Of a stretch of DNA of 64,000 nt, positions 18,793-28,245 are shown in pieces (the stretch's first letter is position 1; each line of letters starts with the position of its first letter). A program made the translations under genes and the position numbers. This DNA comes from Halomonas ventosae. GTDB taxonomy: Bacteria; Pseudomonadota; Gammaproteobacteria; Pseudomonadales; Halomonadaceae. A model generated the notes under the pieces. It made no database searches and was not told where the DNA came from. It saw nothing but the letters and a program-made list of their open reading frames with translations. The stretch is taken from assembly GCF_004363555.1 (NCBI RefSeq), contig NZ_SNZJ01000007.1, positions 1 through 64,000 on the forward strand. The letters run 5' to 3'.

Positions 18793-19220
18793 CGGGGGGC
18801 AGAATCCTTGTCGGCGGTAGAGGCATCGGCGGAGCCCTTGGAATCATCGCCCTCGCTGCCCGTGCGGGCCCTGGCGAGGGCGTCGTCGAGCCGCTTCTCG
18901 GGCGGGGCAGTGGGCGGGGCCTCGCCGGCGTCGTCACCCGCCGAGCGCTTGCCGCTCTCCTCCTCGGCGATGCTCTCCACGCCGCGCTTGACCTGCTGGA
19001 CGCCCTCGTCGAGCTTCTTCTGCTGCTCGTTGAGCTTCTGGCGCAGCTCCTCCGCCTCGAGCTGGGCACTGATCTCGCGCTGCATGCCCGAGACGGTGCG
19101 CTTGATCTTGCCGATCCACAGCCCCAGGGTGCGCGCGGCCTTGGGCAGGCGCTCGGGTCCCAGCACCAGCAGGCCCACCACGCCGATGAGCATCAGTTCG
19201 AGAAAGCCCATATCGAACAT
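18789..19220 (-). CDS. tatB: Sec-independent protein translocase subunit TatB
   Basis: TatB binds TatC to form the substrate receptor. It has the signature N-terminus MFDMGFLELMLIGVVGLLVLGPERLP, a single membrane span with the Gly-Pro hinge and the conserved glutamate, an amphipathic helix (KAARTLGLWIGKIKRTV), a long coiled region and an acidic disordered tail, for 143 residues in all. It begins 6 bp after the tatA stop. Confidence 0.95.
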   Translation of the reverse strand: MFDMGFLELMLIGVVGLLVLGPERLPKAARTLGLWIGKIKRTVSGMQREISAQLEAEELRQKLNEQQKKLDEGVQQVKRGVESIAEEESGKRSAGDDAGEAPPTAPPEKRLDDALARARTGSEGDDSKGSADASTADKDSAPR

Positions 19221-19226
19221 GGCGGG

Positions 19227-19505
19227 TTACTTGCGCTCTTCCTGGTGCTCTTCCTGGTCATGGGCCTTCTTCTCGGCCTTGACGTCGTAGGTGTTGACCT
19301 CCTCGTCATGGCTGACGCGGGCCTGGGGATCGTCCGCCTTCTCGCCCTCGTCCTTCTCCTTGTCTTCCTCGTGCATGGCCTTCTTGAAGCCCTTCACGGC
19401 GCCGCCCAGGTCGCCGCCGACGTTGCGCAGCTTCTTGGTGCCGAAGATCAGGATGATGATGCCGAGAACGATCAGCAGCTGCCAGATACTGATACCACCT
19501 AACAT
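19227..19505 (-). CDS. tatA: Sec-independent protein translocase subunit TatA
   Basis: TatA multimers form the protein-conducting pathway. The real start is the ATG at 19505 ([19 protein letters not shown]), giving 92 residues: a short span, the hinge [24 protein letters not shown], and a very charged tail rich in Glu and Lys. The frame stays open upstream but that part is not TatA-like. It is the first gene of tatABC, 52 bp downstream of hisE. Confidence 0.95.
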   Translation of the reverse strand: MLGGISIWQLLIVLGIIILIFGTKKLRNVGGDLGGAVKGFKKAMHEEDKEKDEGEKADDPQARVSHDEEVNTYDVKAEKKAHDQEEHQEERK

Positions 19506-19557
19506 AGTTGCTTCCTCAGGTTGGGGCTCCGGGAGGTCCCGGAAGGGCCAGTTGACG

Positions 19558-19893
19558 CTAGGGTTGCCGTGCGGCCTTCTCGTCGTGTCCGGAGACACCG
19601 AAGCGGCGGGCCAGCTCATCCAGGACCAGGCGGTGGTCGAGGCCCAGGTGCGAGAGCATTACCAGGCTATGAAACCACAGGTCGGCCGTTTCGGCGATCA
19701 ACGCTTGACGTGACGACGCGTCGCCATGCTCGGCGTCCTTGGCGGCCAGCAGGGTCTCGGTGGCTTCCTCGCCGACCTTCTCGAGTATCTTGTTCAGTCC
19801 CTTGTGATGCAAGGCCGCCACATAGGAATCCTGTGGCGCCGCGTGGCGGCGTTCTTCGAGCACAACGTGAAGATGGTCGAGGATGTCGCTCAT
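19558..19893 (-). CDS. hisE: Phosphoribosyl-ATP diphosphatase
   Basis: HisE removes pyrophosphate from phosphoribosyl-ATP, the second step of histidine synthesis. The 111-residue single-domain protein (MazG-like all-alpha fold) carries [31 protein letters not shown], with the acidic metal-binding residues, and [19 protein letters not shown]. In pseudomonads hisI precedes hisE between ubiB and tatA. Here only 43 bp separate ubiB and hisE, so hisI must be elsewhere. Confidence 0.94.
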   Translation of the reverse strand: MSDILDHLHVVLEERRHAAPQDSYVAALHHKGLNKILEKVGEEATETLLAAKDAEHGDASSRQALIAETADLWFHSLVMLSHLGLDHRLVLDELARRFGVSGHDEKAARQP

Positions 19894-19936
19894 GGGTGAA
19901 GGTTCCGTTGCAGTGGGTGGAAGGACGGGGCGACCC

Positions 19937-21559
19937 TCAGTGCCAGGCCATCAGCAGCACGCCGAGGGCGGCGGCGGCGAGGGCCGGCCAGGGCTGGCCC
20001 GCGGCCCACTCGCTGAGCGGCTGCCAGGCGAGCGCGCCCGCCAGCAGCAGCAGGCCCAGGCGCAGGCGTCGCTGGCTCCTGCCCCGTTGGCTCAGCGCTC
20101 GGGAGATACCGCCCATGGCGTCGACCTGGCGGCGCCGCTGGCGGTGCTCCAGCTCGGTGCGGGTGAGGACCTGGTGGGCGAGCACCGGCAGCTCGGGTAG
20201 CTGGCGGGAGAGCTCCGGGGCCTGCCGCTTGAGCGACTCCCAGAGGCCGCTGGCGCCGGCGCGCTCCTTCATCCAGCGCTCCAGGTAGGGCTTGGCGGTG
20301 CTCCAAAGGTCCAGGTCGGGGTAGAGCTGGCGGCCCAGCCCTTCGATGTTGAGCAGCGTCTTCTGCAGCAGCACCAGCTGTGGCTGGACCTCCATGTTGA
20401 AGCGCCGCGCGGTCTGGAACAGGCCCAGCAGCACCTGGCCGAAGGAGATGTCCTTGAGCGGCTTCTCGAGGATCGGCTCGCACACGGTGCGGATCGCCGC
20501 GGCAAACTCGTTGGCGCGGGTCCCCTCACCCACCCAGCCGGACTCGATGTGCAGCGCGGCCACCTCATAGTAGTCCTGGTGGAAGAAGGCCAGCAGGTTG
20601 CGCGCCAGGTAGTCCTGGTCCTCGCGGGTCAGGCTGCCGACGATGCCGCAGTCGATAGCGATGTACTGCGGGTCCTGGGGATGCTCGAAGGAGACGAAGA
20701 TGTTGCCCGGGTGCATGTCGGCATGGAAGAAGTTGTCGCGGAACACCTGGGTGAAGAAGATCTCCACGCCGCGTTCGGCCAGCTTCTTGAGGTCGGTACC
20801 CTGGGCGAGCAGCGCCGCGGTGTCGGCCACCGGGACCCCGTAGATCCGCTCCTGCACCATCACCCGGCGGTGCGTCAGCCCCCAGTGGATGGCCGGGACG
20901 TAGAGCAGCGGCGAGCCCTTGAAGTTGCGCTTGAGCTGGGAGGTGTTGGCGGCCTCCTTGGTGAGGTCGAGCTCGTCGAACAGCGTGGCCTCGTAGTCGC
21001 GGACCACCTCCACCGGGCGCAGCCGGCGGGCCTCGGGAATCCGTGCCAGCACGCTGGCGAAGCGATACATCAGCGCCATGTCCTGGCGCATCACGCGCTC
21101 TATCCCCGGGCGGATGATCTTGACCACCACGGCCTCGCCCCCGTGCAGCCGGGCGGCATGCACCTGGGCGACGGAGGCCGAGGCCAGGGGCTCGGGCTCG
21201 AAGCCGGCGAAGGCCTCCTCCAGCGACATCGCCAGCTCTTCCTCGACCAGGGCCATGGCCTGGTGGCCGGGAAAGGGCGGCACCCGATCCTGGAGCCGCT
21301 GCAGCTCGTCGGCGATATCCTCGGGCAGCAGGTCGCGGCGGGTCGAGAGCATCTGGCCGAACTTGACGAAGATCGGCCCCAGTGACTCCAGCGCCAGGCG
21401 CAGGCGCTCGCCCCGGGAGCGTTCGCCGATGGGCACCAGGCGCAGCGGGGAGAGCGTGAACAGGCCGCGCAGCCACCAGGGCATCCGCTCCAGCGGCAGC
21501 AGGGTGTCGAGCCGGTAGCGGGTGATCACCCAGAAGATGCGCGTGAGCCGCAGGATCAT
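19937..21559 (-). CDS. ubiB: Ubiquinone biosynthesis accessory ATPase/kinase-like protein UbiB
   Basis: UbiB belongs to the ABC1/ADCK atypical kinase-like family and is needed for ubiquinone synthesis as an ATPase. The 540-residue protein has the N-terminal KxGQ motif in [16 protein letters not shown], the alanine-rich loop [13 protein letters not shown], the VKIIRPGI lysine, the [10 protein letters not shown] catalytic segment and the IDCGIVG metal motif, plus hydrophobic segments at the C-terminus ([10 protein letters not shown] and [13 protein letters not shown]). It overlaps ubiJ by 4 bp. Confidence 0.97.
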   Translation of the reverse strand: MILRLTRIFWVITRYRLDTLLPLERMPWWLRGLFTLSPLRLVPIGERSRGERLRLALESLGPIFVKFGQMLSTRRDLLPEDIADELQRLQDRVPPFPGHQAMALVEEELAMSLEEAFAGFEPEPLASASVAQVHAARLHGGEAVVVKIIRPGIERVMRQDMALMYRFASVLARIPEARRLRPVEVVRDYEATLFDELDLTKEAANTSQLKRNFKGSPLLYVPAIHWGLTHRRVMVQERIYGVPVADTAALLAQGTDLKKLAERGVEIFFTQVFRDNFFHADMHPGNIFVSFEHPQDPQYIAIDCGIVGSLTREDQDYLARNLLAFFHQDYYEVAALHIESGWVGEGTRANEFAAAIRTVCEPILEKPLKDISFGQVLLGLFQTARRFNMEVQPQLVLLQKTLLNIEGLGRQLYPDLDLWSTAKPYLERWMKERAGASGLWESLKRQAPELSRQLPELPVLAHQVLTRTELEHRQRRRQVDAMGGISRALSQRGRSQRRLRLGLLLLAGALAWQPLSEWAAGQPWPALAAAALGVLLMAWH

Positions 21560-22215
21560 GGGGTCGTCTCCGGCGCCGCCAGGCGGCGTCGCAGCCGCGC
21601 CAGGCGCGCCTCGAGGCGGTCGGTGGCGATCTCCATCTCGGTCAGGTGGTCGCGCAGCGCCTCGAGCTGGTGGCGCCCCGGCAGCAGCCGCGCCTCCTCG
21701 AAGACGTACTCGCCCACGTCGGCGCAGAACTCCTGGCGAGTGCGCAGGCCCCAGCGGGAGAGGCTGCGCAGCCCCTCGGCCAGGCTATGGGCCGGGATGT
21801 CGCCGAGCCAGCGGGCGAGTTCCGCCTCCCAGTCCAGGTCGAGGTCGAGCAGCAGGTCGCGGGTCGCTTCCAGCAGGTGGGTGCGCCCCCGCACGGCGAG
21901 CTTGCCCTGGAACATCAGGCGCTCGACGGAGGCCCCGCCCAGCAGTTCGCCGAGGGTCTCGGCATCCAGCTCGACCACCGCGTCGAAGCCCTTCTCGGCG
22001 AAGGCTGTCTCATCGGTCAGGTCGGGGCGCAACAGGTCGAGGCCGGCCGGATGGAAGTGGATGGCCAGCGCCAGGGCGGGGCGCTCCAGGCGCAGCAGGA
22101 TGCGGTGACCGGCCAGCCGGGCCAGGCGCGACGGGGCCGCCGGGTCACGGGCGAGCAGGGCGTTCAGGGTGCGTTCCAGGCCGGCCAGCAGCAGGGTGGG
22201 AGACAGCGCCATCAT
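21556..22215 (-). CDS. ubiJ: Ubiquinone biosynthesis accessory factor UbiJ
   Basis: UbiJ is an SCP2-domain lipid-binding protein that with UbiK assists the cytosolic Ubi complex in late ubiquinone synthesis. This 219-residue protein has an N-terminal SCP2-like part ([27 protein letters not shown], then [16 protein letters not shown]) and a C-terminal coiled region ([24 protein letters not shown]). Sequence conservation in this family is low; the call rests on both features and on the ubiE-ubiJ-ubiB order. It starts 4 bp after the ubiE stop. Confidence 0.88.
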   Translation of the reverse strand: MMALSPTLLLAGLERTLNALLARDPAAPSRLARLAGHRILLRLERPALALAIHFHPAGLDLLRPDLTDETAFAEKGFDAVVELDAETLGELLGGASVERLMFQGKLAVRGRTHLLEATRDLLLDLDLDWEAELARWLGDIPAHSLAEGLRSLSRWGLRTRQEFCADVGEYVFEEARLLPGRHQLEALRDHLTEMEIATDRLEARLARLRRRLAAPETTP

Positions 22216-22219
22216 GCCC

Positions 22220-22975
22220 TCACAGCTTGATGCCGCGGTGCAGGGCGACGATGCCCCCGGTGAGGTTGGTGTACTCGACCCGCTCCAGCCCGGCGGCCTC
22301 CATCATCGCCTTGAGGGTCTCCTGGTCGGGGTGCATGCGGATCGACTCGGCCAGGTAGCGGTAGCTGTCGGCGTCGCTTGCCACCAGTTCGCCGATCTTC
22401 GGCAGCAGGCGGAAGGAGTACTCGTCGTAGGCCCTGGAGAACAGCGGGTTGCCCGGCTTGGAGAACTCCAGCACCAGCAGCCGGCCGCCGGGCTTGAGCA
22501 CCCGGGTCATGGAGCGCAGCGCGGCGTCCTTGTCGGTGACGTTGCGCAGCCCGAAGGCGATGGTGATGCAGTCGAAGGTGTTGTCGGGGAAGGGCAGGCA
22601 CTCGGCGTTGGCCTGGACGTACTCGACGTTGCCGCCGACGCCGCTGTCGAGCAGCTTGTCGCGGCCGACCCGCAGCATGGACTCGTTGATGTCGGCCAGC
22701 ACCACCCGTCCGCGAGGGCCCACCATGCGCGAGAACTTCCGCGTCAGGTCGCCGGTGCCCCCGGCGATGTCGAGCACGCTGTGGCCCGGGCGCACGCCGG
22801 AGCGCTCGATGGTCAGCCGCTTCCAAAGCCGGTGGATGCCCATCGACATCAGGTCGTTCATGACATCGTAGCGGGCCGCCACCGAGTGGAAGACATGGGC
22901 CACGCGTGAGGCCTTCTCCTCGACCGGGACTTCCTGGTAGCCGAAGTGGGTGGTGTGCTTGTCACTGGCGCTCAT
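22220..22975 (-). CDS. ubiE: Ubiquinone/menaquinone biosynthesis C-methyltransferase UbiE
   Basis: UbiE methylates the quinone ring at C2 using S-adenosylmethionine. The ATG at 22975 ([20 protein letters not shown] follows) is preceded by GGGAG and gives 251 residues, the family norm; an ATG 105 bp upstream would run into the intergenic region. Motif I is [15 protein letters not shown], and [14 protein letters not shown] and [14 protein letters not shown] follow. It leads the ubiE-ubiJ-ubiB block. Confidence 0.97.
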   Translation of the reverse strand: MSASDKHTTHFGYQEVPVEEKASRVAHVFHSVAARYDVMNDLMSMGIHRLWKRLTIERSGVRPGHSVLDIAGGTGDLTRKFSRMVGPRGRVVLADINESMLRVGRDKLLDSGVGGNVEYVQANAECLPFPDNTFDCITIAFGLRNVTDKDAALRSMTRVLKPGGRLLVLEFSKPGNPLFSRAYDEYSFRLLPKIGELVASDADSYRYLAESIRMHPDQETLKAMMEAAGLERVEYTNLTGGIVALHRGIKL

Positions 22976-23097
22976 GCCGTGGGGCTCCCGAATCGCTGCA
23001 ATGGGGGGAGGCCTGGCGGCCTCGCGATGGGCGCCATTGTAGCCTTCCCCGACGGCGATTGTCTTGACGCAGGGAATCACATGAACTGACTCCCGAA

Positions 23098-23205
23098 GGC
23101 GCCGGGGACAGGTCGTAGAGGGGGTCCTATGCCAGGGATGGCATCGGTAGCGCCCAAGGAAGGGTTCACAGCGCCCCCTCGGAGGCCTGTCGCCGGATCA
23201 GCCGA
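23098..23205 (+). repeat. Dispersed intergenic repeat, copy C
   Basis: This is the third copy of the repeat also at 84-170 and 5792-5918. It has the left end GGCGCCGGGGACAGG, the ATGCCA-GGGA-TGGCAT hairpin and the right end GGCCTGTCGCCGG. It occupies the gap between ubiE and the DUF971 gene, the position where pseudomonads carry the polyhydroxyalkanoate (pha) cluster. Confidence 0.85.
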
Positions 23206-23225
23206 GGGGCAGGCTGGTTTTGCTT

Positions 23226-23609
23226 TCAGAGCTGTTTGATTTCGATGCCCAGTGGCTCCCGGGAGGCGCCGGCCTCTTCCAGGCGGCGCAGGTAGTCGGC
23301 CCAGTTGGCCTCGCGCCGCCGGATCAGATCAAAGAGGTAGTCCCAGCTGAAGAGCCCGCTGTCGTGGCCGTCGTCGAAGTGCAGCTTGAGGGCGTAGCGG
23401 CCGGTCTGGGTGATGTTCTTCAGGCCCACATGCTTCTTGCCCACCTGCAGGGTGGCGGTATCGGGACCATGGCCGCGCACCTCGGCGGAAGGTGAGAAGA
23501 CCCGCAGGTACTCCACCGGCAGCCGGTAGCTCTCGCCGCCCTCGTAGGTGAGCTCGAGCTCACGCTCCTTGCGGTGGTAGTGCACTCGGGTGGGAATCGG
23601 GGCTGTCAT
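23226..23609 (-). CDS. DUF971 domain protein (gamma-butyrobetaine hydroxylase N-terminal-like)
   Basis: This small protein of 127 residues starts at the ATG at 23609, which has GGAGGTG 4 bp upstream; a longer frame upstream is unlikely to be translated. It has the DUF971 pattern: VHYHRKERELELTYEGGESYRLPVEYLRVFSPSAEVRGHG, then VGLKNITQTGRYALKLHFDDGHDSGLFSWDYLFDL. The fold is the zinc-binding N-terminal domain of gamma-butyrobetaine hydroxylase, but stand-alone forms have no settled role; some are linked to iron-sulfur assembly. It follows hslU, as in Pseudomonas. Confidence 0.85.
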   Translation of the reverse strand: MTAPIPTRVHYHRKERELELTYEGGESYRLPVEYLRVFSPSAEVRGHGPDTATLQVGKKHVGLKNITQTGRYALKLHFDDGHDSGLFSWDYLFDLIRRREANWADYLRRLEEAGASREPLGIEIKQL

Positions 23610-23685
23610 AAGCACCTCCGGTGAGAGGTAAGTCGGAAGAGAGAAGAAGAAAGGCAAGCAGGCTGTGCTCATGCCTTCCCTCTTC

Positions 23686-23734
23686 AAGGCGCGAAGCGCC
23701 GCTCTTCCTCCTTGCAGCGGCGCAGCCGCGCCTT
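23686..23734 (-). terminator. Imperfect long inverted repeat after hslU
   Basis: AAGGCGCGAAGCGCCGCT (23686-23703) is nearly complementary to AGCGGCGCAGCCGCGCCTT (23716-23734) and abuts the hslU stop codon. It probably ends the hslVU transcript, although a T-tract is lacking. Confidence 0.6.
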
Positions 23735-25055
23735 ACAAGATATACCGCGACAGGTCCTCGTCCATCGCCAGCTCGCCGAGCTGGGAGTCGACGTAGGCGG
23801 CATCGATTGACAGCGGGCTGCCGAAGTCGCCGCCCAGGTAGGAGGCCTCCTCGAGCAGGCGCTCCATCACGGTATGCAGGCGCCGGGCGCCGATGTTCTC
23901 GGTGCCCTCGTTGACCTTCCAGGCGATCTCGGCGATGCGCGCGATGCCATCCTCGGTGAAGGCGACCTCGAGCCCCTCGGTGGCGAGCAGCGCCTGGTAC
24001 TGCTTGGTCAGCGCGGCGGAGGGCTCGGTGAGGATGCGCTTGAAGTCCTCCGGCGTCAGGGCATTGAGCTCGACGCGGATCGGCAACCGGCCCTGCAGCT
24101 CGGGGATCAGGTCCGACGGGCGCGACAGGTGGAAGGCACCGGAGGCGATGAACAGGATGTGGTCGGTGCGCACCATGCCGTACTTGGTGGAGACCGTGGA
24201 GCCCTCGATCAGCGGCAGCAGGTCGCGCTGGACGCCCTCGCGGGAGACCTCGCCGCCGCTGGACTGGCCGCTGCCCTTGCACACCTTGTCGATCTCGTCG
24301 AGGAAGACGATGCCGTTCTGCTCGACCGCCTCGACGGCTCGGCTCTTGATGTCGTCCTCGTTGACCAGCTTGCCGGCCTCCTCGTCGCGCAGCAGGCCGA
24401 AGGCATCCTTCACCGCCACCCGGCGGGTCTCGCTCTTCTGCTTGCCCATGCCGGCGAAGAGGTTCTGCAGCTGGCTGGTCATCTCCTCCATGCCCGGCGG
24501 GGTCATGATATCGACGCCGGAGCCCTGGGGGGTGACCTCGATGTCGATCTCCTTGTCGTCGAGCTGTCCCTCGCGCAGCTTCTTGCGGAAGATCTGGCGA
24601 GTCGAGCTGTCCTGGCGGGGCGCGTCCTCCTGGCCGCGGGGCGGCGGCAGCAGGGCGTCGAGGATGCGCTCCTCGGCGGCGTCCTCCGCGCGGTGGCCCA
24701 CCTCGGCCTTGGCCTGCTCGCGCACCAGCTTGATGGCGGCCTCGGTCAGGTCGCGGATGATCGACTCGACGTCGCGGCCCACATAGCCCACCTCGGTGAA
24801 CTTGGTGGCCTCGACCTTGATGAAGGGGGCGCCGGCGAGCTTGGCCAGGCGGCGTGCGATCTCGGTCTTGCCCACGCCGGTGGGGCCGATCATCAGGATG
24901 TTCTTGGGCGTCACCTCCTGGCGCAGCTCGCCGTCGAGCTGCATGCGACGCCAGCGGTTGCGCAGGGCGACGGCCACGGCGCGCTTGGCGTCCTGCTGGC
25001 CGACGATGTACTGGTCCAGGGCGTGGACGATCTCGCGGGGGGTCATCCGGGTCAT
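23733..25055 (-). CDS. hslU: ATP-dependent protease ATPase subunit HslU
   Basis: HslU is the AAA+ unfoldase hexamer that feeds substrates to the HslV peptidase. The 440-residue protein has [17 protein letters not shown] at the N-terminus, Walker A GPTGVGKT at residues 57-64, a GYVGRDVES pore motif, the extended I domain, Walker [11 protein letters not shown], and the C-terminal tail ending DEDLSRYIL that docks into HslV. It begins 2 bp after hslV. Confidence 0.98.
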   Translation of the reverse strand: MTRMTPREIVHALDQYIVGQQDAKRAVAVALRNRWRRMQLDGELRQEVTPKNILMIGPTGVGKTEIARRLAKLAGAPFIKVEATKFTEVGYVGRDVESIIRDLTEAAIKLVREQAKAEVGHRAEDAAEERILDALLPPPRGQEDAPRQDSSTRQIFRKKLREGQLDDKEIDIEVTPQGSGVDIMTPPGMEEMTSQLQNLFAGMGKQKSETRRVAVKDAFGLLRDEEAGKLVNEDDIKSRAVEAVEQNGIVFLDEIDKVCKGSGQSSGGEVSREGVQRDLLPLIEGSTVSTKYGMVRTDHILFIASGAFHLSRPSDLIPELQGRLPIRVELNALTPEDFKRILTEPSAALTKQYQALLATEGLEVAFTEDGIARIAEIAWKVNEGTENIGARRLHTVMERLLEEASYLGGDFGSPLSIDAAYVDSQLGELAMDEDLSRYIL

Positions 25056-25057
25056 GG

Positions 25058-25576
25058 TCAGAGCTCTTCCAGGGTGACGTTGTGGTTGGTGAACACGCAG
25101 ATGTCACCGGCGATGGACAGCGACTTCTCGGTGATATCGCGGGCACCGAGGTCGGTGTTCTCGAGTAGTGCTCGGGCGGCGGCCAGGGCGTAGTTGCCGC
25201 CGGAGCCGATGGCGATGATGCCGCCCTCGGGCTCCACCACGTCACCGTTGCCGGTGATGATCAGCGAGGCGTCCTTGTTGGCCACGGCGAGCAGCGCCTC
25301 GAGGCGGCGCAGGGCGCGGTCGGTGCGCCAGTCCTTGGCCAGCTCCACGGCGGCCTTGACCAGGTTGCCCTGGTACTTCTCCAGCTGCGCCTCGAAACGC
25401 TCGAAGAGGGTGAAGGCATCGGCGGTGCCGCCGGCGAAGCCGGCCAGGACCTGGCCGTGGTAGAGGCGGCGCACCTTGCTGGCGTTGCCCTTCATCACGG
25501 TGTTGCCCAGCGAGACCTGGCCGTCGCCGGCCAGCGCCACCTGGTCACCGCGGCGCACGGAAACGATCGTGGTCAT
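25058..25576 (-). CDS. hslV: ATP-dependent protease peptidase subunit HslV
   Basis: HslV forms the double-ring threonine peptidase of the HslUV protease. The ATG at 25576, with AAGGAG upstream, gives [20 protein letters not shown]; removal of Met exposes the catalytic Thr. Other family signatures are GKVR-like [23 protein letters not shown] and [18 protein letters not shown]. The mature size of about 171 residues is standard. It is the first gene of the hslVU pair; no clear heat-shock promoter was picked. Confidence 0.98.
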   Translation of the reverse strand: MTTIVSVRRGDQVALAGDGQVSLGNTVMKGNASKVRRLYHGQVLAGFAGGTADAFTLFERFEAQLEKYQGNLVKAAVELAKDWRTDRALRRLEALLAVANKDASLIITGNGDVVEPEGGIIAIGSGGNYALAAARALLENTDLGARDITEKSLSIAGDICVFTNHNVTLEEL

Positions 25577-25726
25577 GGAGGGGACTCCTTGGGGGAGCAC
25601 AGGGCTCCCGATGACTGGCGGCGCCGCGGACAGGGCCGGGGCGCCGTGGATGAACTCAGCAAGTGAAGTGCGGGCGGGGGGCGAGGAATTCAACCTTGGT
25701 CGCGTCTACCTCGCCGGTCGGGCGGG

Positions 25727-26455
25727 TCAGTTCTGCAGCTGGATCAGCAGCGGCTCGATGCCCTGGGTGACCATCAGGTCCTGGGCGCGGGTGAGCTCGC
25801 GCCGGTCGCTGTAGGGGCCGACCTGGACCCGGTGCCAGGTGTCGCCGCCGCCGGCCTTCACCTCGCTGATCTTGGCGAGCAGGCCGAAGTCGCGCAGCCG
25901 GCCCGCCAGCCTGCTGGCATCCCCCGCCTCGCGGAAGGAGGCGGCCTGCAGCATGAAGCGGGCATCGGCCGGCGGCTCGTCCGTCGCCTGGGGGGGCGGG
26001 CGGTCCTCCTGCGCCGCTGCGTCGGTCTCCAGGTTGGCGGCGATCACCTGGGCGATGGGGTCGTCGTCGGTCGTTGCCGGCGGCGTCTCGGGACGCTCCG
26101 GCGGAGTGGCCGTGGAGGCCGGCACCTTGCCGCCCGGGGCGATCACCTCGGATTCCGGCAACAGGGTGTAGAACTCGAAGGTCGGCATCGGCGGCTCCTC
26201 GGGCGTGGCGGCCGGCTCGCCTTCCCGGGGCTCCTGAGGGGGAGCGGGCTTGGTCAGCACCGTGGCCAGCGGCGAGTCGCTGCCCTCCTGCCAGGGGGCG
26301 ATACCCTGCTGGTGCTGGGCCAGCAGGAAGCCCGCCACCATGCCGACCAGCCCCCACAGCCAGCCCGGGATGCCGCGGCGCGGGGGTGGCGCGGCGCGGC
26401 GCCGCGGGGTGCTGGTGGCGCCGCGCTTCTTCGCTGGCTGCTTGCGGGTGGCCAT
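25727..26455 (-). CDS. SPOR-domain membrane protein, FtsN-like
   Basis: This 242-residue protein has a basic cytoplasmic N-terminus ([20 protein letters not shown]), one membrane span (GWLWGLVGMVAGFLLAQ), a proline-rich periplasmic linker and a C-terminal SPOR domain (about residues 165-240: RFMLQAASFREAGDASRL, WHRVQVGPYSDRRELTRA). SPOR domains bind denuded peptidoglycan at the septum. The architecture and the argS-SPOR-hslV position match genes often annotated as ftsN in related bacteria, but an essential FtsN N-terminal motif cannot be confirmed by eye. It lies 3 bp after argS. Confidence 0.85.
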   Translation of the reverse strand: MATRKQPAKKRGATSTPRRRAAPPPRRGIPGWLWGLVGMVAGFLLAQHQQGIAPWQEGSDSPLATVLTKPAPPQEPREGEPAATPEEPPMPTFEFYTLLPESEVIAPGGKVPASTATPPERPETPPATTDDDPIAQVIAANLETDAAAQEDRPPPQATDEPPADARFMLQAASFREAGDASRLAGRLRDFGLLAKISEVKAGGGDTWHRVQVGPYSDRRELTRAQDLMVTQGIEPLLIQLQN

Positions 26456-26458
26456 GGC

Positions 26459-28144
26459 TTACATCTCCTCGGGCGCGCCGACACCCATCAGGTCGAGGCC
26501 GTTGCGCAGGACCTGGCGCGTGGCCAGCCCCAGCGCCAGCCGGGCGTTGCGCAGGGCGTCATCGTCGACCATCACCTTCACCGCGTTGTAGCAGGTGTGG
26601 AAGTCGGCGGCGAGGTCGAGCAGGTACTGGGCGATCTGCTGGGGCTCGTGGGCGGCGGCGGCGTGCTGGACCACCTCGGGATAGCGGGCCAGGCGGTTGA
26701 GCAGCGCCTTCTCCTGGTCGGCCTCCAGCAGGGCCAGGCTCTGCACGGCCAGGGCGTGGTCGAACGGCTTCTCCTCGGCCTCGGCCTTGCGCAGCATGCT
26801 GCACACCCGGGCGTGGGCGTACTGCACGTAGTAGACCGGGTTGTCGTTGGACTGGGAGCGCGCCAGGTCGATGTCGAAGGTGAGCTGGGAATCCGCCCGG
26901 CGCGCGGCCAGGAAGAAGCGGGTGGCGTCGTGGCCCACCTCGTCGATCAGGTCGCGCACCGTGACGTAGCTGCCGGCGCGCTTGGAGAGCTTCACCTCGA
27001 CCCCGGAGCGGGTGACCATCACCATCTGGTGCAATACGTAGTCGGGCCAGCCCTGGGGGATGCCGGCCTCGAGGGCCTGGAGCCCGGCGCGCACCCGGGT
27101 CACGGTGGAGTGGTGGTCGGCCCCCTGCTCGTTGATCACCGTCTCGAAGCCGCGCTGCCACTTGTCCAGGTGGTAGGCGACGTCGGGCAGGAAGTAGGTG
27201 TAGTGGCCATCGGACTTGCGCATCACCCGGTCCTTGTCGTCGCCGAAGTCGGTGGTGCGCAGCCACAGGGCGCCGTCCTGCTCGTAGGTATGGCCCTGCT
27301 TGATGAGACGCTGGACCGTGGCCTCGACCTTGCCCTGCTCGTAGAGCGAGGACTCCAGGAAGTAGACGTCGAAGGTCACGCCGAAGGCCTTGAGGTCGAG
27401 GTCCTGCTCGCGGCGCAGGTAGGCCACGGCGAAGTCGCGGATGGCGTCCAGGTCCTCCGGGTCGCCTGCCGCCGTGACGTGCCGGTCATCGGCATGCACC
27501 GTCTCCCCGGCCAGGTAGGCGTTGGCCACGTCGATGATGTAGCCGCCGCGGTAGCCGTCCTCTGGCCAGCCCGGGTCGCCGGGGTCGATGCCCTTGACCC
27601 GCGCCTGCACCGAGCGAGCCAGGTTGCTGATCTGGGCGCCGGCGTCGTTGTAGTAGAACTCGCGGGTCACCTCATGGCCGGTGGCCTCGAGCAGGCGGCT
27701 GATGCTGTCGCCGATCGCCGCGCCGCGGCCGTGGCCCACGTGCAGCGGCCCGGTGGGATTGGCGGAGACGAACTCCACCTGCACCTTCCGGCCCTGGCCG
27801 GTGAGGTTGCGGCCATAGGCGTCGCCGGCCTCGAGCACCTGGCGCACCACCTGGGCGGCGGCGTCGGTGGCGGCGAAGAAGTTGACGAAGCCAGGGCCGG
27901 CGATCTCCACCCTCTGCACGGCATCGCTTGCCGGCAGGGCCGCGACCAGCGCCTCGGCCAGCTCGCGAGGCTTCCTGCCGGCCGGCTTGGCCAGCATCAG
28001 CGCCAGGTTGGTGGCGTAGTCGCCGTGGGCCTTGTCGCGGGTCGGGTCGACCTTGATGGTTGGCGCGAGTTCGGCGGGCAGCACGCCCTGCTGCCGGAGG
28101 TTGTCCAGGGCGCCCTCGAGCAGCGCGATGATGGTCTCTTTCAT
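26459..28144 (-). CDS. argS: Arginyl-tRNA synthetase
   Basis: ArgS is a class I synthetase that charges tRNA-Arg. The HIGH-like signature is [14 protein letters not shown] near residue 133, and the KMSKS-like loop is [13 protein letters not shown] near residue 386. The N-terminal additional domain (residues 1-110) and the DALRF-type C-terminal anticodon-binding domain, ending [16 protein letters not shown], are complete. The 561 residues match the family length. Confidence 0.98.
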   Translation of the reverse strand: MKETIIALLEGALDNLRQQGVLPAELAPTIKVDPTRDKAHGDYATNLALMLAKPAGRKPRELAEALVAALPASDAVQRVEIAGPGFVNFFAATDAAAQVVRQVLEAGDAYGRNLTGQGRKVQVEFVSANPTGPLHVGHGRGAAIGDSISRLLEATGHEVTREFYYNDAGAQISNLARSVQARVKGIDPGDPGWPEDGYRGGYIIDVANAYLAGETVHADDRHVTAAGDPEDLDAIRDFAVAYLRREQDLDLKAFGVTFDVYFLESSLYEQGKVEATVQRLIKQGHTYEQDGALWLRTTDFGDDKDRVMRKSDGHYTYFLPDVAYHLDKWQRGFETVINEQGADHHSTVTRVRAGLQALEAGIPQGWPDYVLHQMVMVTRSGVEVKLSKRAGSYVTVRDLIDEVGHDATRFFLAARRADSQLTFDIDLARSQSNDNPVYYVQYAHARVCSMLRKAEAEEKPFDHALAVQSLALLEADQEKALLNRLARYPEVVQHAAAAHEPQQIAQYLLDLAADFHTCYNAVKVMVDDDALRNARLALGLATRQVLRNGLDLMGVGAPEEM

Positions 28145-28245
28145 GGAAGTGTCCGGTGTCCTGTGGCGTGGGCGGTGCGAGCGACCGCCGGGCGAGTCTG
28201 GGGCGCCATTATCGGCAATCGGCGCCGGGCTTTAAAGGTGTGTGG

